Assembly (NCBI RefSeq): GCF_037392515.1
Contig: NC_090281.1
Span: 53,360,753 to 53,424,752 of the forward strand
Length of the DNA stretch: 64,000 nt
Source: Haliotis asinina
Lineage: Eukaryota; Mollusca; Gastropoda; Lepetellida; Haliotidae
Direction: 5' to 3'
The translations under genes and the position numbers were made by a program. Shown here piece after piece: positions 32,671 to 44,741 of this stretch (position 1 is its first letter; each line of letters starts with the position of its first letter). The notes beneath the pieces are model-generated. The model saw only the letters and a list, made by a program, of their open reading frames with translations, was not told the origin of the DNA and made no database searches.

Positions 32671-34165
32671 TAGAGCTGCCTCATACCAAAGAGGACTGAT
32701 CTGTAAAAGAGAGGGCTGCTCTTAAAACAGAGGGAGCTCCTCTACACCAGTGAGGGCTTATATACAATAGAGACAGTTGGTGTATAACAGAGTTGCTCTG
32801 TAACAGAGAGAGCGGCGCTACAGCACAGAGAACTGCTCTACAATAGAGAGAACTGCTCTACAACAGAGAGAACTGCTCTACAACAGAGAGAGCTGCTCAG
32901 AGAAAATTGCTCTACAGCAGAGAGAGCTGCTCTACAAGAGAGAACTTCTCTACAGCAGAGAGGGCGGTTCCAGCAAGGGCTGTCCTACAACAGATGGGGC
33001 TGCCCAGCAGCAGAGAGCCAATCTGCATCCCAGAGAGAGATGCTCTACAACAGAGAGAGATGCTCTACATCACAGAGAGGCTGCTCTACAACAGAGAGGC
33101 TGCTCTACAACAGAGAGAGATGCTCTACAACAGAGAGGCAGCTCTACAACAGAGAGGCAGCTCTACAACAGAGAGCTGCTCTGCATCACAGTGAAAGCTG
33201 CTCTACAACAGCGAGACCTCGAAAACAGAGACAGCTTCTCTGCATCACAGAAAGGGCTGCTCTACAACAGCGAGACCTGCTCTAAAACAGAGACAGCTTC
33301 TCTGCATCACAGAAAGGACTGCTCTACAACAGAGAGGGCTGCTCTACAACAGAGAGGACTGCAATACAACAGAGAGGACTGCAATACAACAGAAAGGGCT
33401 GCTCTACAACAGACAGGCTGCTCTACATCAGAGAGGGCTGCTCTACAACAGACAGGGCTGCTCTACAATAGAGAGGACTGCAATACATCAGAGAGGGCTG
33501 CAATACAACACAGAGGCTGCTCTACATCAGAGAGGACTGCTCTACAACAGAGAGGACTGCAATACAACACAGAGGCTGCTCTACATCAGAGAGGACTGCT
33601 CTACAACAGACAGGGCTGCTCTACAATAGAGAGGACTGCTCTAAAACAGAGAGGACTGCTCTACAACAGAGAGGCTGCTCTACATCAGAGAGGGTTGCTC
33701 TACAACAGAGAGGACTGCAATACAACAGAGAGGGTGCTCTACAATAGGGAGGACTGCAATACAACAGAAAGGGCTGCTCTACAACAGAGAAGACTGCCCT
33801 ACAACAGAGAGGACTGCTCTACAACAGACTGGCTGCTCTACATCAGAGAGGGTTGCTCTATAACAGAGAGGAGTGCAATACAACAGAGAGGCTGCTCTAC
33901 ATCAGAGGGCTGCTCTACATCAGACAGGGCTGCTCTACAATAGAGAGGACTGCTCTACAACAGAGAGGGCTGCTCTACATCAGAGAGGACTGCAATACAA
34001 CACAGAGGCTGCTCTACATCACAGTGAAAGATGCTCTAAAACAGAGAGACATGCTCTAAAACAGAGACAGCTGCTCTGCATCACAGAATGGGCTGCTATA
34101 CAACAGAGAGGGCTGCTCTACAACAGAGGAGAGGTGTACAAAACAGAAAACTGCTCTACAACAAG
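32671..34165. repeat. 20-bp minisatellite, about 1.5 kb
   Basis: The consensus unit is gagaggactgctctacaaca, with variants ggctgctctacatcagag and gactgcaatacaacagag, on the order of 70 units. Edge units are more diverged than central ones. The unit has no stop codon in any + strand frame, so all three frames stay open for long stretches. The non-repetitive interval 31,798-32,670 to its left holds nothing recognisable. Confidence 0.95.
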
Positions 34166-35493
34166 GTAAACACTGCATCTCTACTCCTGATAACCAACAG
34201 TCAACAAATTACCTGTTTACTGTCAAGCCTAACAAACAAAAGCAACCATCAGCTAAAACCAGATCAAACATAGAAGCTGTAAACTGAATCACAGACATCC
34301 ACACTCTGCTATTCATGATGAAGGATGGCATCAAAGTGTCAGAAACACTTCCAAGAAGGACAATCTACATCTACTGAGAAACAGGTGACCATCATGCATT
34401 CAGGCTTTATCAAACACAGTTCTCAGTTTCACAAAAATATACAAACAGAAAAGGTCTGTACCTTTCGAATCTTAGGTTTGACAATTAGCGTTCATGAACA
34501 ATCTTAGAGGCAAAAATTAATACATTAGAACACCAGTAAATGGATTGAGTCTGTGAAGCATAATTCATCAAGCAGATTCGACCCTTCTGTACCACGGTCA
34601 GGAGTGATCTTGTATACCCACACATCACCACTTTGTCCCTATAGTGAATGATCCATTAAGGTGGTTAATAGCCATTATTAGATTATCATCCATTTGGTCC
34701 TGATTGAGGAGGTGTCTGGTGTTTTATTCTTCAGGATTGGAAACTTCAGCTATCATTGGCTGTAATCCCTCATGGACTAGTTGTTATCTCTTTATATTAA
34801 TGACTTGTCCTAAATAATTTGTGGCTGATGAAAAAAAGAGAGAGTTAACATGCACAAAATAGCCATATTGTGAAGGAATATTATTACTCGTACCTTCACA
34901 AATAGCTGGAAAATTGGTGATAGGGATACATTAACACTACACCTACTCACCATTCTGTGTCAGCAAACAGTTACACGATAGTTTTGTGTAGCAATTTTCC
35001 TCCACTCACACTTGTTTGTGGTTTCCATCGCTGACCATTTATTCACTGACTGGGTTGCAATGATTTGGTTTGATTCATTGAAAATCAAATCTCAGACCTA
35101 AGTTTTGATTTGATATTTGAACACCTTTTTAAAATATTCCCACACAGCTAGACCATAATTTTGACTGCAACTTATGCAATTTCAAGGGCTGAAATTGATT
35201 GTTGGCTAACTGTCCACTGAGAATTGTTGTTAGTAGACATAGCAAAGTTGATGAGTTGGTAGACATCGCAAAGTTGATGATGGATTTGAAGAAAAATGAA
35301 AAACAACACACCCCCCATCCCCACAAAACCCCCTCTGAGAATTAAGTTAAATTAAATCTCATTTTTGTTTTCATTTGTAGAAATAATCATATCGAAAATG
35401 ATCGAATCAAAGGTCTAATACTGATAACTGAATTGAGGACTGGGTGAATCATTGCAGCCCTATTATCAATTAAAGAGTTCTTTCACCATGTAG
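34166..35493. other. No gene seen
   Basis: AT-rich. Near 35,230-35,285 the phrase gtagacat(a/c)gcaaagttgatga occurs twice in tandem. Confidence 0.4.
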
Positions 35494-35640
35494 TAAGTGA
35501 CTGAGTATAGTTTCATGCTGCTTATAGCAATATTTCAGCAATATCACAGCCGGGGATATCAGAAATGACTAATGATTCACACAATTGTACCTATGTTGGG
35601 AATTGAAACACATGTCTTTGATGATAACCACTAGGCTATA
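35494..35640 (-). repeat. Family T retroposon, diverged
   Basis: It shows gcaatatttcagcaatatca, ttgtacctatgttgggaatt and gataaccactaggcta. Confidence 0.7.
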
Positions 35641-36103
35641 CCTGTCTCATACTGCTAATGTAAAGTCTTTAAAAGTGATACTCATGATAGTTGAGATTTT
35701 AATAAATGACTTAACATTCATAATTTCTAATCTTTTATGATATTGCTAAAGGACGACGTGACAGATATTGTGGCACAAAACAACATTCACTCCAACTCCT
35801 TTGCAGTTATGACTATGACTGTTATTTATGATGTAGTGATGACTGGTACGCTGTTTAAGCAACACTCAGTCAGTCCCACGGTTATAATGATAGAAGCCTT
35901 TGCTTGTCAAGCCTGGATTAGAAAATCTGGGTAGATTCTGAGCAACATGTCAAGCCTTATGAAGATATACAGTCCCCATTCTCAGCCATGATCGGATTCT
36001 TGGGAACAGTTCTACACTGTAACCCCACAAGAACCAGTCCCACCTACCACGGTACTCATCATTACGAAGGCAAAGCAAGTTTTAGGCTCTGAGGCAGTAC
36101 AAT

Positions 36104-36280
36104 GTGAGTGAGTGAGTTTAGTTTTACACTGCGTTCAACAATATTACAGCTATATATCACTGGTCTGTAAAACATCAGGATGGACTAGACAATATCATGA
36201 TCAATAGCATGAGCATCGATCTATACAAGTGAGCGAGTCTGACCACCTGATCCTGCTAGTAGCGTCTCATGATAAGCATA
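36104..36280 (-). repeat. Family L retroposon, internally shortened
   Basis: It shows gtgagtgagtgagtttagtt and gcatgagcatcgatctatac, then a jump to gagcgagtctgaccacctga; the gatgacatgtgtcaacc segment is missing. Confidence 0.75.
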
Positions 36281-39200
36281 AAAACCAGTATTCAGCAATG
36301 GAGGACAGCAAAAAAACTTCACCTCACACTGAGTTGCTGTCACAAGATGTCAGCTGATCATCTTTATTCAAATAATTACAGTTTTTTCCCCTTGTAATTT
36401 GAAACTTTTGGAAATTTAATCCAAATCTGATTTTTAAAATCATCACCATTATTTTGCTGAAGGCAAAAATAATTTTCCTTTAATCAGAATGTCAGCAATA
36501 CGATGTCATGCCCACAACGAGATCAGTGAAAGAACTTGGCTAACAAAGGTGTCTGTCCTAGGGTTGCAACATCATCTTGACCTCATTAAAATGTCAAATA
36601 CAAGAAAGCTATGTTGGAAGTGTCTATCAGAGATCAATGGGTTCAACCTGAAGGGCCTGTTTTACTACCCTGGTATTCTTGAGTGACTCCAGCTTGACTG
36701 CCATTAACAACTGAAAATGACCTTAGCATGACCTCTGACCTTGCTATTCACTGCAGCCAGGCCATGTATGCACAAGCACACATATGACCTCTCAGGTAAA
36801 AATACACCAGTGCTGGGTCAGTTATGAGATCATCTTCACATATACAGGTTAGTGTCAAACTATGATATCTGGTATGAACATACGTACATTTCACAAGTGA
36901 ACCCATCAATTTGACAGCAGCAGTGATATACACTGGTAAAAAACAGATGACAGTGGTATAAAAGTATAAATGGGTCTTTTCTTATATCTTTGTAATGCAT
37001 AAAGGGAAGCGTTCTGCTTGGGTGGCCACACTTTTGTGTGTCTTGAAAAGATGGAACAACAACATGACAATCGACCTTCCCTCACCGACAAGGTACACAG
37101 GTACATTATGCTACTGACATTAGCGGAACTCTTTCTGTACATGTGTCACCTCAAAGTGGAAATGATACATATTCTCTACACAGTGAAACTTGAATAATCT
37201 GGACTCTATTGTTTCTGAGTGAATTCAGTTGGATTCAGAGATCTCTGGATATTGAATCATAGGTAAGTCAGGACAAGAAGGAACTTTTGACTGATCCCAC
37301 TGATACCTTCTACAAGATCAACTTCCCATGAATAATAGCTCCAAGTCTACTAGTTTATCACACAGTCCCAGAGCGGGATTATTTTTTCTACTGCCTATCC
37401 CTCCCTGCAATGCTAAAGCTCTAAATGATGCAAGTCTAGATGTTATAGGTTCTGAATCTGACATCTCACTGGGGATACTTTTCAGTTTAAATAGGTTTAT
37501 TTGTTTCTGTCAAAATAATATATATTCAGAGACAAAGGGCTAGTCTGCTAGTCTACACATGCCTTCAAAGTAATGGATCTGATTGAATTATAGGATTACT
37601 ATACAACAAGTACTAGTTGAACCACTTTGTGTGACTGCTCAGACCCATTAGGACGAGATGGTAACGTGCCTGTTAATCCTCAAGCATTGCATAAGCAATG
37701 TGGGTTATACTCTCCCCAGGGAGTTGAGAATGTGCATGATGCAACATCATAAGCATCAGTGCTGTGAATCAAACAGCTCATACCATAAATGAACCAATTC
37801 ATTAATAAGTCATCAGTAATAGGTGTTACTTGAATCATGTTTGATGTTCCCAACACTAATCCAACCAGTTTTCACTGAACAAGGAAACTGTAGATCACAC
37901 CTAGCTGAAATTGTTGGGGAGATAAAGACATGGACGTCACACAGTATTGGGAATAAGAGCTACACGAGGTTTCCTGGGAATCAATCATGTGAAAATTGTG
38001 GAAACTTGATCTCAATCTCCAGAGCCTTGCAGCAACACTAAACTGCCAAACTCTGATTATTATCTGATGTAGCTGTTGATATGAAATTATCTTTATGGAG
38101 AGATGAACCCATCTCCTTTCAAGACAAAATGTTTTGTCAACACCAGGTGCTCTGTTAAAACATTGCTCGTGTCTGAGGCAACCAAAGCTCCATATATTAA
38201 TGAGTTATTTACAGAATGAAGTAATATAGACAAAATACTAATTGCAAAGAAACAACAAAATAGATAAGAGAGAGAGACAGAGAGAGACAGAGAGAGTAAT
38301 GGCTTTAGACTTGCACATGTTTATAAGGTAATGGGTAAAAGTCTAAAAGATAATTTCTAAAACATTATGAATACAGAATAAACACACTGTCACTCTGATA
38401 GACTTGCGGCCAGTACTGTCCCCGTATCTTGGCTTGCCTTTCTTAAGTATAGACTGAATCTAACATCCACTGGTTTAGCATTCAGTGCCGCCTTTGAGCA
38501 AGGCTAGATTTCTACATCTGCACTCCAAACATCACACAAACCACATGTGCCTTCATAAGCAAAACAAAAAAGCCAAGAGCCATTAAGACAATTCCGTGAC
38601 CCACATCTCCTCCTCATCATCCACCCAACTGCATGGATACATATCGTAGTATCCTCCATCAAGTCTAGCTTCATCTGAAGTCTTTCAACAGTTCCTCAGC
38701 TTGCACAACATTAGCAGAAGTGAGCATTCTCTAAGCTCCACACACCACTCCCCCATTCCCATTAAGCATGGCAATCTACAGGCAGTAAGGTAGGTGAGTT
38801 GTGTGTGGAGAGTTTACAAGTTCCTTGTTCATTTCATGTCAGTTTCACTGACACTTAAAAATTCACAATGACAGACCATGTAGCTGGGTTGTTTGATATC
38901 CCATCATAAAACAGTTCCACTGAATTCAATCCTGATGATGCTGTATCATGTGTCTATTGCAGCATGTCCTAATATAATATTGAATTGCAAAGTAAATCCA
39001 TCGTAACACGATTTTTCTGAAAGGTCAGTGCATTAAAAAAAACCCAGTTCTTTCAAACTAAAAGATTCCTTTGAAATTTGTGCTGATAGTTTGAAATTTT
39101 TCAGTGCCTGAAATTAAATTCCATTTCTGATCTGATGGATCAAAAATAATTAATGGTTTCTGCAGTCATGTAAAAGGTATACCGTATTCAACCTACTCAG

Positions 39201-40323
39201 CACAAAGGGGCACTAAACCATTTTCAAACATGCTTGAAGTAACGCTATTGAAGTTGACCCATTCATACTTCTGTCACTGAATACTTTATCATCATATGAA
39301 ATAACACAAATCAGGCTAAATAAACAAAGTGAAATGTGTCTGGAAAATAACACACATGAACAACTTAAGTAAAGTTAATACAAACCGTTCCATGCTACCA
39401 TCCCTTTAACCCAAACATTCACAAACTAAATACAACCGTACAGCCATTTTATTTCTGAAACTGGGTCAGTCAAACAGATACAAATCTCCTCCTAAATCTG
39501 ATACAGTCCTTAACACACTATCCTGGTGAGTAAGACCTGCACAAGCATCTGTACAGTTTATTACAATGTAACAAATGAGCCATAATCTGCTTCACTGCTG
39601 ACTTGGTACTGACCTAATTCCTAGATCAGAGACTGGTGCTTCTGACTTCATGGTAGCATGATCTAAGTTTTGTTGTATGTTTCATAGCACAGAGATTGAG
39701 AGAAACTTTGCACACCTTGTGTGCATTTCGCATAAAAAAGTTTAATCAGTGCAGACCCAGGCCACATGTACATTTCATATGACACAATGTTAAGAAGTGA
39801 GGTGATGCAGAGTTTAACACTGTATTGTAATTACTGTGTTTATTTGGTGATGTGTATGTGTTTGTGTATGTACACCAACTTTAAGGCCTTTTAGGGATTT
39901 TTTTCAAGGCCTAATCAACAATTTTAGAAGCACATGTAACAAATAGGTATAGTTGAATACACGCAAGGTTGGTGAAATGTGGGAACAATGATCAGAGGGA
40001 AATAACGTTCAGTTACAGGGAAACTTTCGCTTCATGTTAGATATTAACACCCACTGCAATTTTAAGGTGCTTTGTTATGGATTAGCTTTCTGTGAAAACA
40101 AACTTGTTTTGCTAAATATAGGGATTTTTTACAGCAAATCACTAGCAGGTTTGGAATTTTCAAAGCTGAACAAAATGTATGACCTTCTTCGGGTAAAATG
40201 TCCAATTTTCAGGCTTTTTGAAGCCTACGCAAACCTTGTGCTGGAAGTGCTGCCTGTCATATTATCCAACATCACTGAAATACCTGCTTAACACTGACAC
40301 ACCATGTTGACACAGTATAACCT
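36281..40323. other. About 4 kb without a convincing gene
   Basis: It contains the weak candidate exon at 36,996-37,085 and a (GAGA)n tract at 38,265-38,297. Other ORFs are short and not protein-like. No repeat family was recognised. Confidence 0.4.
36996..37085 (+). other. Weak candidate exon
   Basis: The + strand frame after a TAA reads EAFCLGGHTFVCLEKMEQQH and then DNRPSLTDK, up to a possible donor (ACAAG|gtacac). Upstream is a modest pyrimidine tract and aag. The same frame also stays open past the donor to about 37,190. The composition is protein-like but there is no recognised domain and no partner exon, so chance is a real alternative. Confidence 0.15.
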
Positions 40324-40550
40324 ACCTGTGAAGATCAGGGTTAGAATTGATCTACCCCATGCTTGTCGAAAGAGACGACTAAGGGGATTGGGTGGTTAGG
40401 AACACTGACTTGGTTGACACGTCATGGAATCCCAATTGCATAGATTGATGCTCATTCTGTTGGTCACTGGATTGTCTAGTCCAAACTTGATTATTTACAG
40501 AATGCTGCCACATAGCTGTAATACTGTTGAACGCGGCGTAAAACGCACAC
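40324..40550 (+). repeat. Family L retroposon, nearly complete
   Basis: It shows gtgaagatcagggttagaat, ggttgacacgtcatggaatc and acgcggcgtaaaacgcacac. Confidence 0.8.
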
Positions 40551-40712
40551 ACAGTACACTGCCTCAGAATCTCAAACTTCCTTTCTTTCCATAATGCAGA
40601 GCACCGTGCAGGGTAACAACAAGTAGCACGTTGTATCATTTTGGTATGACACACACAGCAGTCAACCCACCAATCATCGTCTAACTGGGCAGGCACTCCA
40701 TCTACTACACCT

Positions 40713-40873
40713 TGAGTGAGTTTGTTTTTATGTTGCTCTTAGCAATACTCAAGCAAAAACACGATAGGGGGGATACCAGAAATGGCCCTCACACGTTATA
40801 CCTATGTTGGGAATTGAACTCGGGTCTTTGGCATGACAATGAATGCTTTTATTACCAGGCTACCCCATGGCCC
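40713..40873 (-). repeat. Family T retroposon
   Basis: It shows ggggataccagaaatggccc, atgttgggaattgaactcgg and taccaggctaccccatggcc. Confidence 0.75.
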
Positions 40874-41502
40874 TACTTCTACACCACGAATACTATATCA
40901 TAATAAGACTTCTGCTGACAACCAATCTGGAGTTAGGACAGTATAATTAAGCTTTACGTCACTGGGGCATAATAATTGACATTCAAAACTGTGATATCAA
41001 ACAATATGTCGCGTGAACATAATCCTCCATGATCCCCAAGAATAGTAAAAATATGGAAGAACTAATCAAGGTAGTTCTGTCAGCGAAATATGATCACGAT
41101 CGGCATGAAATGCCAAGTGTTCACCATGTGTAATTAGTACTGACATGAACTGTGCATCTCACACTGGGATGGTGGAGTGATGTGAGTACAGATGCAAAAC
41201 TGTTTCCGTCCTTGTGGTGTTCGTACATGCTTCACAGCAGTTTCCGATGAGCAGGACAGGCATCTTGGGATAAACAACAACATGGGTTGAATAGGGGGGA
41301 CTGGGTGCTAGAGAGTGAACCTTGTTGATGGTTGGAGGGAGGGAGGTCAAAGGGAGGTGAAACAGACATCTTAATCCTGAGTGTGTGTGAGCATTCTATC
41401 ACACTCAAAAATACATGCATTTCATATTTAGGGTCTGTGTGTTATTTTGGAAACAGATATAATATAGACCATATGTCTGCGCTCTGTATCATACGCAGAT
41501 GG
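40874..41502. other. No gene seen
   Basis: Short overlapping ORFs on both strands near 41,160-41,520 are not protein-like. A (GGGA)n-like patch lies at about 41,332-41,360. Confidence 0.35.
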
Positions 41503-41764
41503 ACCCGTGAAGATCTGGGGTAGAATAGGTCTTCAGCAACCCATGCTTGCTACTAAGGCGACTATGCTTGCCGCAAGAGACGACTAACAAAATCGTGTGG
41601 TCAGGCTCATTGACTTGGTTGACACACGTCATTGGTTCCCAATTGTGCAGATCAATGCTCATGCTGTTAGCTGGATTGTCTGGTCCAGACTTGTTTATTT
41701 AGATGGTCGCCATAATTATTAGCTGGAATATTGCTGAGTGTTGTGTAAATCTAAATTCACTCAC
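41503..41764 (+). repeat. Family L retroposon with a small internal duplication
   Basis: The block catgcttgc..gcgacta occurs twice (41,541-41,590). The remainder is normal: cattgacttggttgacacac, gtctggtccagacttg, agctggaatattgctgagtg. Confidence 0.8.
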
Positions 41765-41890
41765 CCATAGACAGATAAAACACTAAGAGCATGCAATTCA
41801 TTCTGACAGAGGCTGATAAAATAGAAATTTAGCATGTATTTCATTCAGTCTGCCTATTTCATTACAGTTGATGCAGATACCAATGAAAGC

Positions 41891-42031
41891 AGTATGTATT
41901 TGTGAAATTTATCATTAACAAAAGCATGTATTCCAGTAGGTGTCTGTGAAATTTATCATTGACAAAAGCACATACTTTTCCAGTAGGGATTTGTGAAATT
42001 TATCATGAACAAAAGCATGTACTTTCCGGCT
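41891..42031. repeat. Three-unit tandem repeat, 44-47 bp
   Basis: Units carry tgtgaaatttatcat(t)(a/g)acaaaagca at 41,901, 41,945 and 41,992, followed by a ttccagtagg-like end. Confidence 0.8.
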
Positions 42032-43134
42032 TCAGCCAGGATTTTTTTAGTGTTGCCAATTGGTACCTCAACTATCAAAATGTGTGCAAATGCAACTGAG
42101 ACTTTTGCCATTTATGGTAACATATTATGTAGAAGAAGACCTGTGTATTATATGAAATGCTGTACCAAAGGGTACAGTCTAGCACTGAACTCACCCACCC
42201 ACACCAAAAACACCATTGCATAGTTTTCAGCGTGAATGGTGCAATTGTGCTGCCTGGCTGAAGCACTGGAAATATATTGGTTAAGAAACCTTACATTTCA
42301 TCCTGTGTTGGATCTTTATATCTGACTTTGATATCATAGTTTATAGGGAAGTAGGATCTGGCAGTACAAATTACACTGAGGATACAGATATGTCATACAG
42401 GTTTAAATTAATGAGCGACTTATCAGCATTTTCCTATAGATTCCACACAATAATGCAACATGACGACAATCATGCAGGCTGCACTGTATCAAAATAAATG
42501 AGTGAAGTCCTTGTATACGTGCCTTATATCAAATTGTATTCCTTCTCTTAACTCATGTGGATGATAAATGGGATTATTACATAACTAATACAATAATGTG
42601 TTTATTCTCTTCACTCTACAAGATTAGCTGTGAAGATGAAATATTGTCTCCTGTGGAGGGTAGGACTATTACCAGTATACTGCAATACGCTTTTCAAATG
42701 ATGCATATTGCAATTTTTTTTTCTGAGAACAGGTATATTGTGTAAAGAACACATTTATGTTTTCATGATTATCTTTATGGTTTAAAATAGAATTAAAACC
42801 TCAAACAAGACCTAATTTATTTTAATTGGTCACACCAGTTGTCACCATTTTGGCACTGAGATACAACAACCTGCATGGTCTAGTGCACAACAGACTGCCT
42901 GAAAAGGGAAATCACTGACTTTCATTCATAACAAATGTGTTCCTTTGTGATTCAATGACAAAATGGCATACTGGAATACTATAAGTTGTATAAAAAGAAC
43001 ATAGAATCCCTGACCATGCAATGTAATTTTGAGAGTGCTATTATCAGAATCATTAATATATCTTAAGGGACATATAATATATAAACAATCACTTTTGTCA
43101 TAAGGCAATGCTCATTTTTTAGTGGCATTTAGGT
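42032..43134. other. No gene seen
   Basis: AT-rich with chance ORFs only. Confidence 0.4.
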
Positions 43135-43175
43135 GAAAAGCGGTGTAAAACTTATCTCACTCACTCACTCACTCA
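43135..43175 (+). repeat. Family T 3' end only
   Basis: aaaagcggtgtaaaacttat is followed by (ctca)n. It pairs with the inverted copy that begins at 43,219. Confidence 0.65.
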
Positions 43176-43218
43176 ATATGTTAAGATACTAGTAGTGCAT
43201 GTAAGTATCTTCATATAC

Positions 43219-43416
43219 TGAGTGAGTGAGTGAGTGACTGAGCAAGTGAGTGAGAGGGATAAGTTTTACACCGCTTTCAGTAATATCCTTGCAATATCAT
43301 GAGAGGAAAGACCGGATACGGGTTTCTCTCATAATTATTGTCCCATGTTGGGAACTGAACCCGCAATTTCAGCGAGATGAGCAATTGTTTAACCACTAGG
43401 CTACCCCGCAGCCCCC
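43219..43416 (-). repeat. Family T retroposon
   Basis: (gagt)n, then agttttacaccgctttcagt, gttgggaactgaacccgcaa and accactaggctaccccgcag. It is tail to tail with the stub at 43,135-43,175. Confidence 0.8.
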
Positions 43417-44559
43417 TTAAAAAAATGACATGTCAATCAACAAGACTACTTCTGCATGTGTACGCTAGTTTCATATCTAGACACGTGATTAATCAACTTG
43501 ATGCTAAACAAAAACAAGTGTGAGCCAACAAGGGACTCCCCTAGGCAAGGAGTCATCTTGACCAAATATCTATTTTCAAGGGAGTTATGTGCATAAAAAG
43601 GAGTCATTTACAAAAAAACCCTTATGATTGCAATGACTTGGCGTGATGGAATGGATGGCTGTGCCTGAAAGAGAATGTATTGATGCAAAATTTGATTTGA
43701 AACTATATTTTTTTGTATTCAAGTGTTAGTATTTTCTGGTTAGGTTACTTATGGGATTGGGTTCACTTGCTGTCCCGTCAAATCAGCCAACAAAATTACA
43801 CTGAGCATTTTCAATACAGATTACTTCAAATACACTAGATTTCTGCATCAGCGCTGTCCTTTCTATCACAGGTATAAAAGTGAATTTTCCAATTTCTCGT
43901 TTTTTCATCTTTACCATAGCAATTTTCAAAACATAAACCTTTCCGTGGCAGTGAATTATCAATACATCGACATCACAAATACAAAATCAATACAGTACCC
44001 GTATCTGTATGATTGTTGCACATTTGTACTTGAGCGACTCTCAAAGCTGATTGGACAGAAGTTATCTGATGACATGGCGCCTTTGTTGAAGGCAATGATT
44101 TGGATGCCATCTGCTGTGCACCATACCTCAAGGACATTTTATTAAAGACTTGAGATAAAAACTGTGACAATAAATATATTGATTAACCTTTTGATCTTAA
44201 AGTACATAACATTCTTCACAAGGAAGACATAACCTATAATTTCCTTCAGCTCAGAAGATGGAGTCAACATGTTCTGATGCCTTGGTAGGGGAGAGGATAG
44301 AACTTCTTGCAGTGTTGTTACCATAGCTACCTTAAGGTGTTACTTGTGTTTCCATGCCTGAGGAAAACCCTGAGGGGATCGAAGTTAAATACATCAGCTC
44401 ACAGTCAACATAGCACATATGATTGCATATTCATATAGTGCACATATCCATGCAACTAGTACCCAAGACGCCGGTATGCTTTTTTTTCCTTTTTGATATG
44501 TGCGCTTAATATATCCAGTAATAAACACAACACGTGGCATGGTACAATTTGGTGCTGCT
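43417..44559. other. No gene accepted
   Basis: ORFs at 43,945-44,145 (+) and 43,973-44,170 (-) overlap, have no recognised domain and lack convincing splice sites. Confidence 0.35.
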
Positions 44560-44741
44560 GTGAGTGAGTGAGTGAGTGAGTGAGTGAGTGAGTGAGAGTA
44601 TGGTTTTAGCAATATTCCAGCAACATCATGTCAGGGGACTCCAGAAATGGTCTGCACACATTGTACCAATGCAGGGAAATAAAACCAGATCTTCAGTGTT
44701 ACGAGTGGACGCTTTAACCATTAGGCCACCCCACCTACCCC
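44560..44741 (-). repeat. Family T retroposon with a long (GTGA)n tail
   Basis: About nine GTGA units, then gtatggttttagcaatattc, gggactccagaaatggtctg and taaccattaggccaccccac. Confidence 0.8.

Noticed and set aside
32907..34169. A series of overlapping ORFs up to 250 codons with STTERAALQQRG repeats
   Set aside because: They arise because the 20-bp unit has no stop in any + frame. The frames overlap, and there is no start context, splice signal or non-repetitive domain.
36906..37142. - strand ORF of 78 codons
   Set aside because: It shadows the weak + strand candidate at 36,996; composition is Cys/Ser/Tyr-rich with no domain.
43945..44170. Two overlapping antisense ORFs of 65-66 codons
   Set aside because: No domain, no splice context, not related to the missing ANKLE2 N terminus.
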